Shown here piece by piece: positions 1 through 8,554 of a stretch of DNA of 32,529 nucleotides (the stretch's first letter is position 1; each line of letters starts with the position of its first letter). A program made the translations under genes and the position numbers. Under the pieces are notes generated by a model. The model did not search any database and was not told the DNA's origin. It saw only the letters and a program-made list of their open reading frames with translations. The DNA comes from Pseudomonadota bacterium. GTDB lineage: Bacteria; Pseudomonadota; Alphaproteobacteria; Rhizobiales; Xanthobacteraceae. The stretch spans positions 1-32,529 of the forward strand of contig JAEWJH010000048.1 in NCBI GenBank assembly GCA_023386635.1, in the 5' to 3' direction.

Positions 1-1
1 G

Positions 2-442
2 TTCCAGACTGCGCCCGCGCCGACGAACGCCGCGCCGGGCATGACCGCGCCGCCGTCCAACACGCCGAAGGACGAATACGACCTCGCTTACGGCTATGTG
101 CTGCGCAAGGATTACGCACTGGCCGAGCAGACCTTTCGCGACTTCGTGAAGAAATATCCGAACGATCGCCAGACGGCGGAAGCGCAATACTGGCTCGGCG
201 AAAGCCTGTTCCAGCGCCAGCGCTATCAGGACGCCGCCGACAGCTTCCTCGTCGTCGTGCGCAATCACGACAAGTCGGCGAAGGCGCCCGACGCTTTGCT
301 GCGGCTCGGCCAGTCGCTCGCCGCCATTGGCCAGAAGGAAATGGCCTGCGCCTCGCTCAACGAGGTGAACCGCAAATATCCGCGCGCCTCGGCAAGCGTG
401 AAACGCGGCGTCGAGCAGGAACAGAAGCGCGCCAAGTGTTGA
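2..442 (+). CDS. cpoB: Tol-Pal system protein YbgF/CpoB, C-terminal part (5' end outside window)
   Basis: This is the C-terminal portion of the periplasmic TPR protein CpoB (YbgF). In the family it works with the Tol-Pal complex and links outer-membrane constriction to peptidoglycan synthesis at division. The frame is open from the first bases of the window, so the ATG at 41 is probably internal; the residues before it are a Pro/Ala/Thr-rich linker. From DEYDLAYGYVLRKDYALAEQ onward there are about three TPR-like helix pairs: the paired A-x-x-x-F, YW-LGES and LRLGQSLAAIGQ patterns recur with about 37-residue spacing, ending in NRKYP and a basic tail. The position just before tilS and ftsH fits the usual alphaproteobacterial tol-pal-ybgF-tilS-ftsH order, which supports the call. 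Confidence 0.9.
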   Translation, partial: FQTAPAPTNAAPGMTAPPSNTPKDEYDLAYGYVLRKDYALAEQTFRDFVKKYPNDRQTAEAQYWLGESLFQRQRYQDAADSFLVVVRNHDKSAKAPDALLRLGQSLAAIGQKEMACASLNEVNRKYPRASASVKRGVEQEQKRAKC

Positions 443-468
443 GCGCGTGCTGAGCCGGATCGGTTGCC

Positions 469-818
469 ATGCGGGTCAAGCGCATCGTCGCCAATATCGC
501 GACCGATAATATCGCCGCCGCGAAGCGCTTCTATGCCGATATCCTCGGTCTCGACGTGCTGATGGATCACGGCTGGATCGCGACCTATGGCGGACCGCAA
601 ACCGCCGCGGTGCAGGTCGGCATCGCCAGCGAGGGTGGCTCCGGCACGCCGGTGCCGGACCTGTCGGTCGAGGTCGACGATCTGGACGAAGCGCTGGCGC
701 GCGTGCGCCGCGCCGGCATCGCCCTTGAATACGGACCGGCCGTCGACCGTGGGGCGTTCGCCGGTTCTATGTCCGCGATCCGTTTGGTAAGCTGATCAAT
801 ATTCTGACCCACACCTGA
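469..818 (+). pseudogene. VOC (glyoxalase/bleomycin-resistance) fold protein with apparent -1 frameshift
   Basis: The start reads MRVKRIVANIATDNIAAAKR followed by FYADILGLDV, the typical opening of a VOC-superfamily beta-alpha-beta-beta-beta unit. The uninterrupted frame stops at 793-795 after an unrelated tail (GAFAGSMSAIRLVS). From about 750 the next frame reads WGVRRFYVRDPFGKLINIL and stops at 816-818, which is exactly the C-terminal motif expected for this family. Adding one base, for example a third C in the CC at 747-748 (giving VDPWGVRRF), restores a product of about 116 residues, the normal length. The span of 350 nt is one short of a multiple of three. It could be a true pseudogene or a sequencing error. 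The substrate is unknown. It lies 26 bp after cpoB and 15 bp before tilS, probably in the same transcript. Confidence 0.75.
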
Positions 819-833
819 ACCGCCGGCATCGCC

Positions 834-1937
834 ATGGCGCGCGCGGACGACAAAACCCATCCTTCAGTTTCCGCGGCGGAAGCGGCTGCGTTGTTTCGCG
901 GTTTGGAAACGGCGCCGGGGCTCGTGCTCGCGGTGTCCGGCGGGCCGGATTCGACCGCGCTGATGTGGCTCGCCGCGCGCTGGCATCGCGCGCTGCGCCC
1001 CCGCGATAAACCGGCGCTGCTCGCCGTCACCGTCGATCATGGCTTGCGCCGGGAATCCGCGGGCGAGGCGCGCGCGGTGGCGCGGCTGGCGAAACAACTC
1101 GGCGTGCCGCATCGTACGTTGCGCTGGACCGGCCGCAAGCCCTCGACCGGCGTGCCGGAAGCCGCACGCATCGCCCGATATGCCTTGCTGGCGCAGGCCG
1201 CGCACAAGGCCGGCGCGACCCATGTGCTCACGGCGCACACCCGCGACGATCAGGCCGAGACCGTGCTGATGCGGCTTGCGCGCGGCAGCGGCCTCACCGG
1301 ATTGGGCGCCATGGCGATGCTGACGGGTCTCGCCGCGCCCGGCGCCACGCCGCTGCTGCTGGCGCGGCCGCTGCTCGGGCTGCCAAAGGCGCGGCTCATT
1401 GCGACGCTCGACGCCGCGCGCGTGGCCTATGCCGACGACCCTACCAACCGCGATCCCCGTTACACACGGCCGCGGCTGCGGGACCTGATGACGGCGCTGG
1501 AGCGGGAAGGGCTCGGCGCGCAGCGGCTCGCTTTGCTGGCGCACCGGCTGCGCCGCGCCGATCAGGCGGTGGAGATCGCCGTCGATGCCGCGCAGGTCGC
1601 CGTCTCGATGAGACCCTGGACCGCCGGCATCGCCTTTGACGCTCCCCTGTTCGACCGGCTTCCCGCCGAGGTGGCGCTTCGGCTGATGGGCCGGGCGGTG
1701 GCCTTCGCCGGGGACGAGGGGCCGGTCGAACTGGGCAAGCTCGAAGCCCTGCTGGCGGCGGTTGCCGGCCGGGACGGGGCGTTGCGCCGAACGCTGGCCG
1801 GTGCGCTCATCACCTGTCGGGACGGCCAAATCGGCGTCGAAACCGCCCCGGCGCGGCAAAAAACACGGGCTTTCAGGCCAAAACGGCCCTTAACCAAGCC
1901 CGGACGTGGCAATGGGGCGCGCCCTCAATCCCGATAG
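834..1937 (+). CDS. tilS: tRNA(Ile)-lysidine synthase TilS
   Basis: TilS uses ATP and lysine to convert C34 of the CAU anticodon of tRNA-Ile2 to lysidine, switching its decoding from AUG to AUA. It is a cytoplasmic, essential enzyme. The PP-loop ATP-binding motif SGGPDS lies at residues 35-40, followed by the conserved VDHGLR segment and, further on, LTAHTRDDQAETVLMRLARG, all diagnostic for TilS. The product is 367 residues; the N-terminal ATPase domain is complete and the C-terminal region is short and basic, as in many alphaproteobacterial forms. No strong Shine-Dalgarno is visible before the ATG at 834, but the PP-loop distance from this start is normal. It sits between cpoB/VOC and ftsH. 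Confidence 0.95.
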   Translation: MARADDKTHPSVSAAEAAALFRGLETAPGLVLAVSGGPDSTALMWLAARWHRALRPRDKPALLAVTVDHGLRRESAGEARAVARLAKQLGVPHRTLRWTGRKPSTGVPEAARIARYALLAQAAHKAGATHVLTAHTRDDQAETVLMRLARGSGLTGLGAMAMLTGLAAPGATPLLLARPLLGLPKARLIATLDAARVAYADDPTNRDPRYTRPRLRDLMTALEREGLGAQRLALLAHRLRRADQAVEIAVDAAQVAVSMRPWTAGIAFDAPLFDRLPAEVALRLMGRAVAFAGDEGPVELGKLEALLAAVAGRDGALRRTLAGALITCRDGQIGVETAPARQKTRAFRPKRPLTKPGRGNGARPQSR

Positions 1938-1950
1938 AATAGTGCGGAAT

Positions 1951-1978
1951 CGGCGGACGCTCGCTTGGCAGTCCGCCG
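1951..1978. other. Hairpin between tilS and ftsH
   Basis: An 8-bp perfect inverted repeat (cggcggac at 1951-1958 and gtccgccg at 1971-1978) encloses a 12-nt loop. No T-tract follows, so it is not a canonical terminator. It could attenuate read-through from tilS or shape the 5' leader of ftsH. The 137 bp between tilS and ftsH presumably also hold the ftsH promoter, which I could not pick out confidently. Confidence 0.4.
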
Positions 1979-2074
1979 CGCGCTCCCTACATTCACACGG
2001 GACGTGAAACTGCCACGAATTTCGGCCACGACAGGCGGGCTGCGGCGCGCCGAATGGCCTTTGAAGGATCCGGG

Positions 2075-3994
<1,920 letters not shown>

Positions 3995-4014
3995 TGGCCC
4001 GTGCGATGACATCG

Positions 4015-4050
4015 AAACCGCCGCCCCCTCGGGGCGGCGGTTTTGTTTTG
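4015..4050 (+). terminator. Rho-independent terminator of ftsH
   Basis: A 10-bp perfect GC stem (ccgccgcccc 4018-4027 / ggggcggcgg 4031-4040, 3-nt loop) is extended by A-T pairs and followed by ttttgtttt. It starts 20 bp after the ftsH stop. The AAA upstream of the stem gives it only weak terminator character in the reverse direction for the convergent enoyl-CoA hydratase gene. Confidence 0.85.
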
Positions 4051-4052
4051 AC

Positions 4053-4841
4053 CTAGGCCCCGCGAAACTGCGGCGCTCGCTTTTCCAGAAACGCAGCGAT
4101 GCCTTCCTGGGAATCCTGCGTCGGCACCGTCACCGCGAACTGGCTTGCCTCGATGGCGAGACCTTCGTCGATCGGCACGTTGACGCCGCGCGTGACGCTG
4201 CGCAGGCACGCGGTCACCGCGATCGGCGACCAGGCGATCACCCGATGCGCGAGATTGCGCGCATGGGTCATCAACTGGCTATGGCGCACCACATCGCTGA
4301 CGAGGCCGAGTTCGGCCGCGTCCGCGGCGGTGATCGGATCGCCGGTGAGGATCATCTTCAGCGCGCGCTTGCGTCCGATCAGGCGCGGCAGCCGTTGCGT
4401 GCCGCCGAACGTCGGCGTGATGCCGAGCTTGATCTCCGGCTTGCCGAACAGCGCGCGCTCGCTGGCAACCGCCATCGCGCAGGCTTCCACCACTTCGCAG
4501 CCGCCGCCGAACGCCATGCCGTTGACCGCGGCGATGACCGGCTTGCCGAAGTTCTCGATGCGCGCGGTGAGCGTCTGGCCGCGTTTCAAGAACTCCTTCA
4601 GCGCCGGCTCGACGCCGCGCTTCACGCTGCCGGCGAATTCGGCGATGTCGGCGCCGGCGGAGAAGGCGCGGCCCTTGCCGGTGAGAATGACGGCGCGCAG
4701 ATCGGCGCGGTCCTCGATGGCGTCGAGATGCTTCGCCAGCGCATCCACCGTGGCGTAATCGAGCGCATTGAGCTTGTCGGGGCGGTTCAAAGTGAGCAGC
4801 GCGATGCTGCCGTCTTCGTCGTAGAGCACGCTGTCGGTCAT
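4053..4841 (-). CDS. Enoyl-CoA hydratase/isomerase family protein
   Basis: This is a crotonase-fold enzyme of 262 residues, normal for a single-domain enoyl-CoA hydratase that hydrates trans-2-enoyl-CoA in fatty-acid or aromatic-acid degradation. The oxyanion-hole segments are visible (SAGADIAEF around residue 61 and NGMAFGGGCEV around 107). Both glutamates corresponding to the catalytic pair of rat hydratase are present: E116 in GGGCEV and E136 in FGKPEIKLG, followed by GGTQRLPRLIG. The start at 4841 (MTDSVLYDEDG) is chosen because a longer in-frame extension to 4901 would cross the promoter and the start of the divergent tetR. The divergent regulator probably controls it. Substrate chain length cannot be inferred. 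Confidence 0.93.
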   Translation of the reverse strand: MTDSVLYDEDGSIALLTLNRPDKLNALDYATVDALAKHLDAIEDRADLRAVILTGKGRAFSAGADIAEFAGSVKRGVEPALKEFLKRGQTLTARIENFGKPVIAAVNGMAFGGGCEVVEACAMAVASERALFGKPEIKLGITPTFGGTQRLPRLIGRKRALKMILTGDPITAADAAELGLVSDVVRHSQLMTHARNLAHRVIAWSPIAVTACLRSVTRGVNVPIDEGLAIEASQFAVTVPTQDSQEGIAAFLEKRAPQFRGA

Positions 4842-4865
4842 GATGTTCACCGGGTTGCCTATACC

Positions 4866-4877
4866 TACCGATCGGTA
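4866..4877. promoter_or_regulatory. Perfect palindrome, probable TetR operator in divergent promoter
   Basis: The 12-bp sequence taccgatcggta is its own reverse complement. It lies in the 48-bp gap between the enoyl-CoA hydratase start (4841, minus strand) and the tetR start (4890, plus strand). A TATATA stretch overlaps its right edge and a partial second half (aaaccgatca) follows. The position would let a bound repressor block both genes, as is usual for TetR regulators controlling a divergent target and themselves. The binding itself is inferred. Confidence 0.6.
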
Positions 4878-4889
4878 TATAAACCGATC

Positions 4890-5450
4890 ATGGCGGCGCA
4901 ATCAACCAGGGACCGGATTCTGTCGGTGGCGAAGGACCTCTTCTATCGGGAGGGGATCCGCAATGTCGGCATCGACGCCATCGTCAAGCGCGCCGGCATT
5001 ACCAAGCCGACGCTCTATTATTATTTCCCGTCCAAAGATGCGCTGGTCGTCGCCTATCTGGAACTGCGCGAGGCCGCGATTCTCGCCTCGCTGAAAAAGA
5101 CCATGGATGCGGCCGGGGACGATGTCGTCGACAAGATCGGCGCGGTGTTCGCCTCGGTCGCGCGTGAGACGCCCAATCCGCGCTGGAAGGGCTGCCCGCT
5201 GGTGCGCAGCGCCGCGGAATTCGCCGGCGACTCGCAGCACATGGTGCGCAAGCTCGCTTCGACCCACAAGAAGCGCGTCGAGGAATGGTTCGAAGCGGCG
5301 GTGCGCGAAGCGGGCCTTACCGATGCGCCGCTCAAGGCACGGCAGTTGACAGTGCTGCTCGATGGCGCGATCACGCATGCTTTCGTGCATGGCGATCCGG
5401 ACTATGCGCTGGCTGCCGGGGCTGCGGTTCGTGCCATCCTGAAAGCCTGA
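4890..5450 (+). CDS. TetR/AcrR family transcriptional regulator
   Basis: The 186-residue protein starts MAAQSTRDRILSVAKDLFYR. It has the canonical N-terminal TetR helix-turn-helix: GIRNVGIDAIVKRAGITKPT then LYYYFPSKDAL, residues roughly 19-50. The ligand-binding domain contains a GCPLVRSAAEF segment, seen in the YxaF/LmrA-like branch of TetR repressors. The ATG at 4890 is used because the long upstream extension of this frame is antisense to the enoyl-CoA hydratase gene. It is divergent from that gene with a 12-bp palindrome between them, so autoregulation and control of the hydratase are likely. The inducer is unknown; an acyl-CoA or organic acid is possible. Confidence 0.92.
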   Translation: MAAQSTRDRILSVAKDLFYREGIRNVGIDAIVKRAGITKPTLYYYFPSKDALVVAYLELREAAILASLKKTMDAAGDDVVDKIGAVFASVARETPNPRWKGCPLVRSAAEFAGDSQHMVRKLASTHKKRVEEWFEAAVREAGLTDAPLKARQLTVLLDGAITHAFVHGDPDYALAAGAAVRAILKA

Positions 5451-5519
5451 GCCGCTTCCGGCGCGCCGGGATATCATGCGGCGTTTCTGCGCGGCGTTTC
5501 TGTCAGGCAAGATTTTCTG

Positions 5520-6263
5520 ATGGCTGAACCTTCAGCGCCCTCCGGCGCTCCGATCTGGTCGCGTCTTGGCTGGCGACAGGGCTTCAGGCTCGGCGTGCCG
5601 GTGCTCGCCGGCATGTCGCTGTTCGGCGTTGCGGTCGGCACCACCAGCGCGCGCATCGGTCTCGATTTCGTCGACATGCTGCTGATGAACGTGTTCGTCT
5701 ATGCCGGCATCGCGCAGATGGTGGCGATGGAGATCTGGCCGCAGAGCATGACCTGGGGCGCCATTGCCGCGCTCGCGCTGGTGGTCGCGGTGGTCAATTC
5801 GCGGCTGCTGCTGATGAGCGCATCGCTGCAGCCGTGGTTCGCGCCTTTGCCGGCGTGGCAGGTCTATCCGCTGCTCTATTATCTCACCGATCCGGGCTGG
5901 CTGATCGCCATGCGCTATCGCGGCGAGGGCGGGCGCGATCTCGGGGTGCATGGCGCCACCACCGTGCTGTTCCTCACGGTGTGGCTCGTCGCGGTGACCG
6001 GCGGCTATTTCCTCGGTTCGCTGATCGCCAATCCGCAGCGCTATGGTCTCGATCTGGCGATGCCGGTGTTCTTCGCGGTGATGCTGGTGCCGCTGTGGCG
6101 CGGCCCGCGCCGCGGCATCGCCTGGGCGATCGCCGGCGTTGTTGCGCTCGCCGTGCAATATCTTGTGCCGGGCTGGTGGTTCATCGTTGCCGGCTCGATC
6201 GCCGGGGCGGTGGCCGGCGGATTTCTCGAACCGGACGGCGCGCCCGCGCCCAAAGCGGCATGA
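5520..6263 (+). CDS. azlC: AzlC family branched-chain amino acid exporter, large subunit
   Basis: AzlC is the larger membrane subunit of a two-protein exporter; AzlCD of Bacillus and YgaZH of E. coli export branched-chain amino acids or valine. The 247-residue protein is highly hydrophobic with about six to seven predicted TM helices. It opens with GFRLGVPVLAGMSLFGVAVG, followed by the family-typical YAGIAQMVAMEIW and NSRLLLMSASLQPWF segments. It is followed by azlD 9 bp downstream, the standard pairing, which makes the assignment firm although the substrate is only inferred from the family. A 13-bp near-repeat (cggcgtttctg twice) lies just upstream around 5479-5502. Confidence 0.92.
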   Translation: MAEPSAPSGAPIWSRLGWRQGFRLGVPVLAGMSLFGVAVGTTSARIGLDFVDMLLMNVFVYAGIAQMVAMEIWPQSMTWGAIAALALVVAVVNSRLLLMSASLQPWFAPLPAWQVYPLLYYLTDPGWLIAMRYRGEGGRDLGVHGATTVLFLTVWLVAVTGGYFLGSLIANPQRYGLDLAMPVFFAVMLVPLWRGPRRGIAWAIAGVVALAVQYLVPGWWFIVAGSIAGAVAGGFLEPDGAPAPKAA

Positions 6264-6272
6264 GCGGCCATC

Positions 6273-6587
6273 ATGACTGGACCTGATCTCGATCGTTACG
6301 GCGTCTGGATCGCGATTGCCGTGATGGCGGTCGTCACCTTCCTGATCCGCGCCGGCGGCTTCTGGCTGATGGGACACGTTCCGCTGACGCCGCGGCTGCG
6401 CCGCATGCTCGAAGTACTGCCCGGCGCGGTGGTGATGGCGACGGTGCTGCCGATCGTGGTGCGCGGCGGTGTTGCGTCCGGCGTCGCCATCGCCGGCGCG
6501 GTGCTGGTGATGGCGCTGCGTCGTAACGACTTGCTCGCCGTGTTCTGCGGGCTTGCCATCGCGGCGGCGCTGCGCGCTGCCCTTTAG
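6273..6587 (+). CDS. azlD: AzlD family branched-chain amino acid exporter, small subunit
   Basis: The 104-residue membrane protein has three to four TM helices and is the small partner of AzlC. The typical order is a first helix (WIAIAVMAVVTFLIRAGGFW), the LRRMLEVLPGAVVMATVLPI segment and two further hydrophobic stretches. It starts 9 bp after azlC, so the two are surely co-transcribed. The stop codon TAG at 6585-6587 runs straight into a 14-bp tandem repeat. Confidence 0.92.
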   Translation: MTGPDLDRYGVWIAIAVMAVVTFLIRAGGFWLMGHVPLTPRLRRMLEVLPGAVVMATVLPIVVRGGVASGVAIAGAVLVMALRRNDLLAVFCGLAIAAALRAAL

Positions 6588-6643
6588 ACTCTTGGCTGAA
6601 GACTCTTGGCTGAAGACTCTTGGCTGAACGACTCTTGACCAAA
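6587..6643. repeat. 14-bp tandem direct repeat between azlD and nnrS
   Basis: Three perfect copies of gactcttggctgaa occupy 6587-6600, 6601-6614 and 6615-6628. A degenerate fourth copy (gactcttgaccaaa, 6630-6643) is offset by one base. The first copy begins on the last base of the azlD stop codon. The array fills most of the gap upstream of nnrS. It is a candidate for copy-number variation by slippage. Confidence 0.95.
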
Positions 6644-6698
6644 GTCATATTCGGCGGCGGCGCAACGGCGGACTATGCTCGCGTCCGGAGATGCTGAC

Positions 6699-7910
6699 AT
6701 GACCACGACGACACCTGAAGCGGAACAGGTGACGGCAGCGCGCGCCGCTTTTGCCGTTCCCGTTTTGGCGGCCGGGTTCCGCCCGTTCTTTCTGCTGGCC
6801 GCGCTGTGGGCCGGGGCCGCGGTGCTGCTCTGGCTCCCGGTCCATTCCGGCAGCATCGCCTTGCCGGCGCAGATATCCGCGCTCGACTGGCATATCCATG
6901 AGATGCTGTTCGGCTATGCCGCCGGCGTCATCGCCGGTTTCCTGCTCACCGCCATCGCCAACTGGACCGCCCGCCCGCCGGTGTCCGGCGCGACGCTGGC
7001 AGGGCTTGTGCTGCTCTGGGCCGCCGGCCGCGCAGTGATGCTGCTGCCGCTGGTGCCGCCCCTCGCTGCGGCGGTGATCGACTGCGCGTTCCTGGTGGCG
7101 CTGGCGGCGGTCGGTGCGCGTGAGATCGTTGCCGCCCGCAACTGGCGCAATCTGCGTGTGCTGGTGGTGATCGGTGTGCTGATCGCAGGCAATATCACCT
7201 TTCATGCGGGGATGCTGCGCGGCTTCGCTACCGAGACCGGCGCGCGGCTCTCGATCGCCGCGCTGATCCTGCTGATCTCGCTGATCGGCGGCCGCATCAT
7301 TCCGGCTTTCACCGGCAACTGGCTGAAGCGGAATAATCCCGGAAGGATGCCGGCGCCGTTCTCGCGGTTCGATGCGGCGACGCTTGCCGTCTCGGCGCTG
7401 GCGCTGGCAAGCTGGATCGCGGCGCCGGAGACGCGCGGGACCGGTGCGCTGCTGTTGCTCGCCGGCGTGCTGCATATCATCCGCGTCAGCCGCTGGGCCG
7501 GCATGCGCACGATGCGGGAACGGCTCCTGCTCGTTCTGCATGTTGGCTATCTGTTCGTGCCGGCGGGCTTCCTGCTGCTTGGCGCGAGCATCTGGCTTGC
7601 CGGTCTCCATGCGATCCCGGATAGCGCCGGGCTGCATGCGTGGACGGCAGGCGCCATCGGCATGATGACGCTCGCCGTGATGACCCGCGCCAGCCTCGGT
7701 CATCTCGGCTATCCGCTTACCGCGTCGGCCGGCACGCAGGCTATTTTTCTGGTTGTGTTCGTCGCGGCGCTGCTGCGCATCGTCGCGGCCTGCACCGGCG
7801 ATCACACGCTGCTGACAATCGCCGGTCTCGGCTGGGCCGGGGCATTCCTTGGCTTCGCCGCGAGCTATGGCCCGGCGCTGATCGGCTGGCCGGCGAAACG
7901 GCCCGCATGA
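6699..7910 (+). CDS. nnrS: NnrS family membrane protein
   Basis: NnrS proteins are haem- and copper-containing membrane proteins linked to nitric-oxide stress and denitrification in proteobacteria. The 403-residue protein has about twelve hydrophobic segments. It carries family-typical motifs: AGFRPFFLLAALWA near the N-terminus, WHIHEMLFGYAAGVIAGFLL with candidate haem-ligating histidines, and GGRIIPAFTGNWL. The ATG at 6699 is preferred over one at 6675 because ggag (6687-6690) stands 8 bp before it. Its stop overlaps the start of the next gene (ATGA), so the two are translationally coupled. No Fnr/NnrR box was recognised upstream, where the 14-bp tandem repeat lies. Confidence in the family is high; the precise biochemical role of NnrS is not settled. 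Confidence 0.92.
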   Translation: MTTTTPEAEQVTAARAAFAVPVLAAGFRPFFLLAALWAGAAVLLWLPVHSGSIALPAQISALDWHIHEMLFGYAAGVIAGFLLTAIANWTARPPVSGATLAGLVLLWAAGRAVMLLPLVPPLAAAVIDCAFLVALAAVGAREIVAARNWRNLRVLVVIGVLIAGNITFHAGMLRGFATETGARLSIAALILLISLIGGRIIPAFTGNWLKRNNPGRMPAPFSRFDAATLAVSALALASWIAAPETRGTGALLLLAGVLHIIRVSRWAGMRTMRERLLLVLHVGYLFVPAGFLLLGASIWLAGLHAIPDSAGLHAWTAGAIGMMTLAVMTRASLGHLGYPLTASAGTQAIFLVVFVAALLRIVAACTGDHTLLTIAGLGWAGAFLGFAASYGPALIGWPAKRPA

Positions 7911-8512
7911 CGCCACCACGCGCATCGCGCGTCGATCCGTTCGGCGCGCTGTTCGCGGCGCCGGCGCGCGGCACGCTCATGGGCAATCGCGGCGGCCGTC
8001 TGCATGTCACGTCGCGCGCGCTCGGCACGCGACGCTGGGCTTCAAGGCAATGGATCTGCTGCGTGCTCGACTTCCAAAACCGGCACCGCACGGTCTGGGG
8101 TGACAGCTACACCGAACTGTTCTTCCTCGACGAGCCGACCGCGTTCGCCGTCGGGCATCGCCCGTGTTTCGAATGTCGCCATGCCGATGCCGTCGCGTTC
8201 GCGCAAGCGTTCGGTGACGGCGCGCGGACGCGCGCCGAGGCGATGGACCGCGTATTGCATGCGCAGCGCCTCGACGGCCGCGTGAAGCGGCTGCATCGTT
8301 TGCCGGTCGGAACCTTGCCCGATGGCGCGGCGATTGTGTCGGACGGCGCGGCATTGATGTTGAAAGGCGGCCGCCTGCTGCGCTGGTCGCCAGCCGGCTA
8401 TCGCGATGCTGGCCCGCGTCCGGCTCATGGCGAGATCGACGTGCTGACGCCGCCGGCCATCCTCGATGTGCTGCGGCGCGGATACGCCCCGCTCTGGCAT
8501 CCGAGCGCATAA
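7907..8512 (+). CDS. Conserved hypothetical protein with Ada-like CxxC motif, coupled to nnrS
   Basis: I do not recognise a named family for this 201-residue soluble protein. The start at 7907 overlaps the nnrS stop as ATGA. Four cysteines stand out: C51-C52 in WICCVLDF, and C87 and C90 in a segment FAVGHRPCFECRHADA. That segment resembles the A-x-x-x-GYRPCKRC part of the Ada methylphosphotriester zinc domain, where two Cys pairs hold Zn2+. The spacing between the two cysteine groups is longer here (about 35 residues against 27 in E. coli Ada). The N-terminal part (GNRGGRLH and WGDSYTELFFLDEPTA) looks conserved in style. A metal- or DNA-binding role is inference only. A strong terminator follows. 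Confidence 0.8.
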   Translation: MTPPRASRVDPFGALFAAPARGTLMGNRGGRLHVTSRALGTRRWASRQWICCVLDFQNRHRTVWGDSYTELFFLDEPTAFAVGHRPCFECRHADAVAFAQAFGDGARTRAEAMDRVLHAQRLDGRVKRLHRLPVGTLPDGAAIVSDGAALMLKGGRLLRWSPAGYRDAGPRPAHGEIDVLTPPAILDVLRRGYAPLWHPSA

Positions 8513-8541
8513 AAAAGCCCCCGCCGGAGCGGGGGCTTTGT
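8511..8541. terminator. Bidirectional terminator between the hypothetical gene and amidohydrolase gene
   Basis: The stem gcccccg (8517-8523) / cgggggc (8530-8536) has a 6-nt loop and is flanked by AAAAAA on the left and TTT on the right. The A-run makes it a good T-tract terminator for the minus-strand amidohydrolase gene ending at 8555, and it also closes the plus-strand nnrS unit. Confidence 0.8.
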
Positions 8542-8554
8542 CTTCAGGTGCTGC

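Noticed and set aside
4245..4889. Upstream extension of the tetR frame
   Set aside because: Antisense to the enoyl-CoA hydratase gene; the HTH domain starts normally from the ATG at 4890.
5477..5502. Near-tandem cggcgtttctg repeat before azlC
   Set aside because: Only two copies of about 11 bp in GC-rich DNA; not clearly significant.
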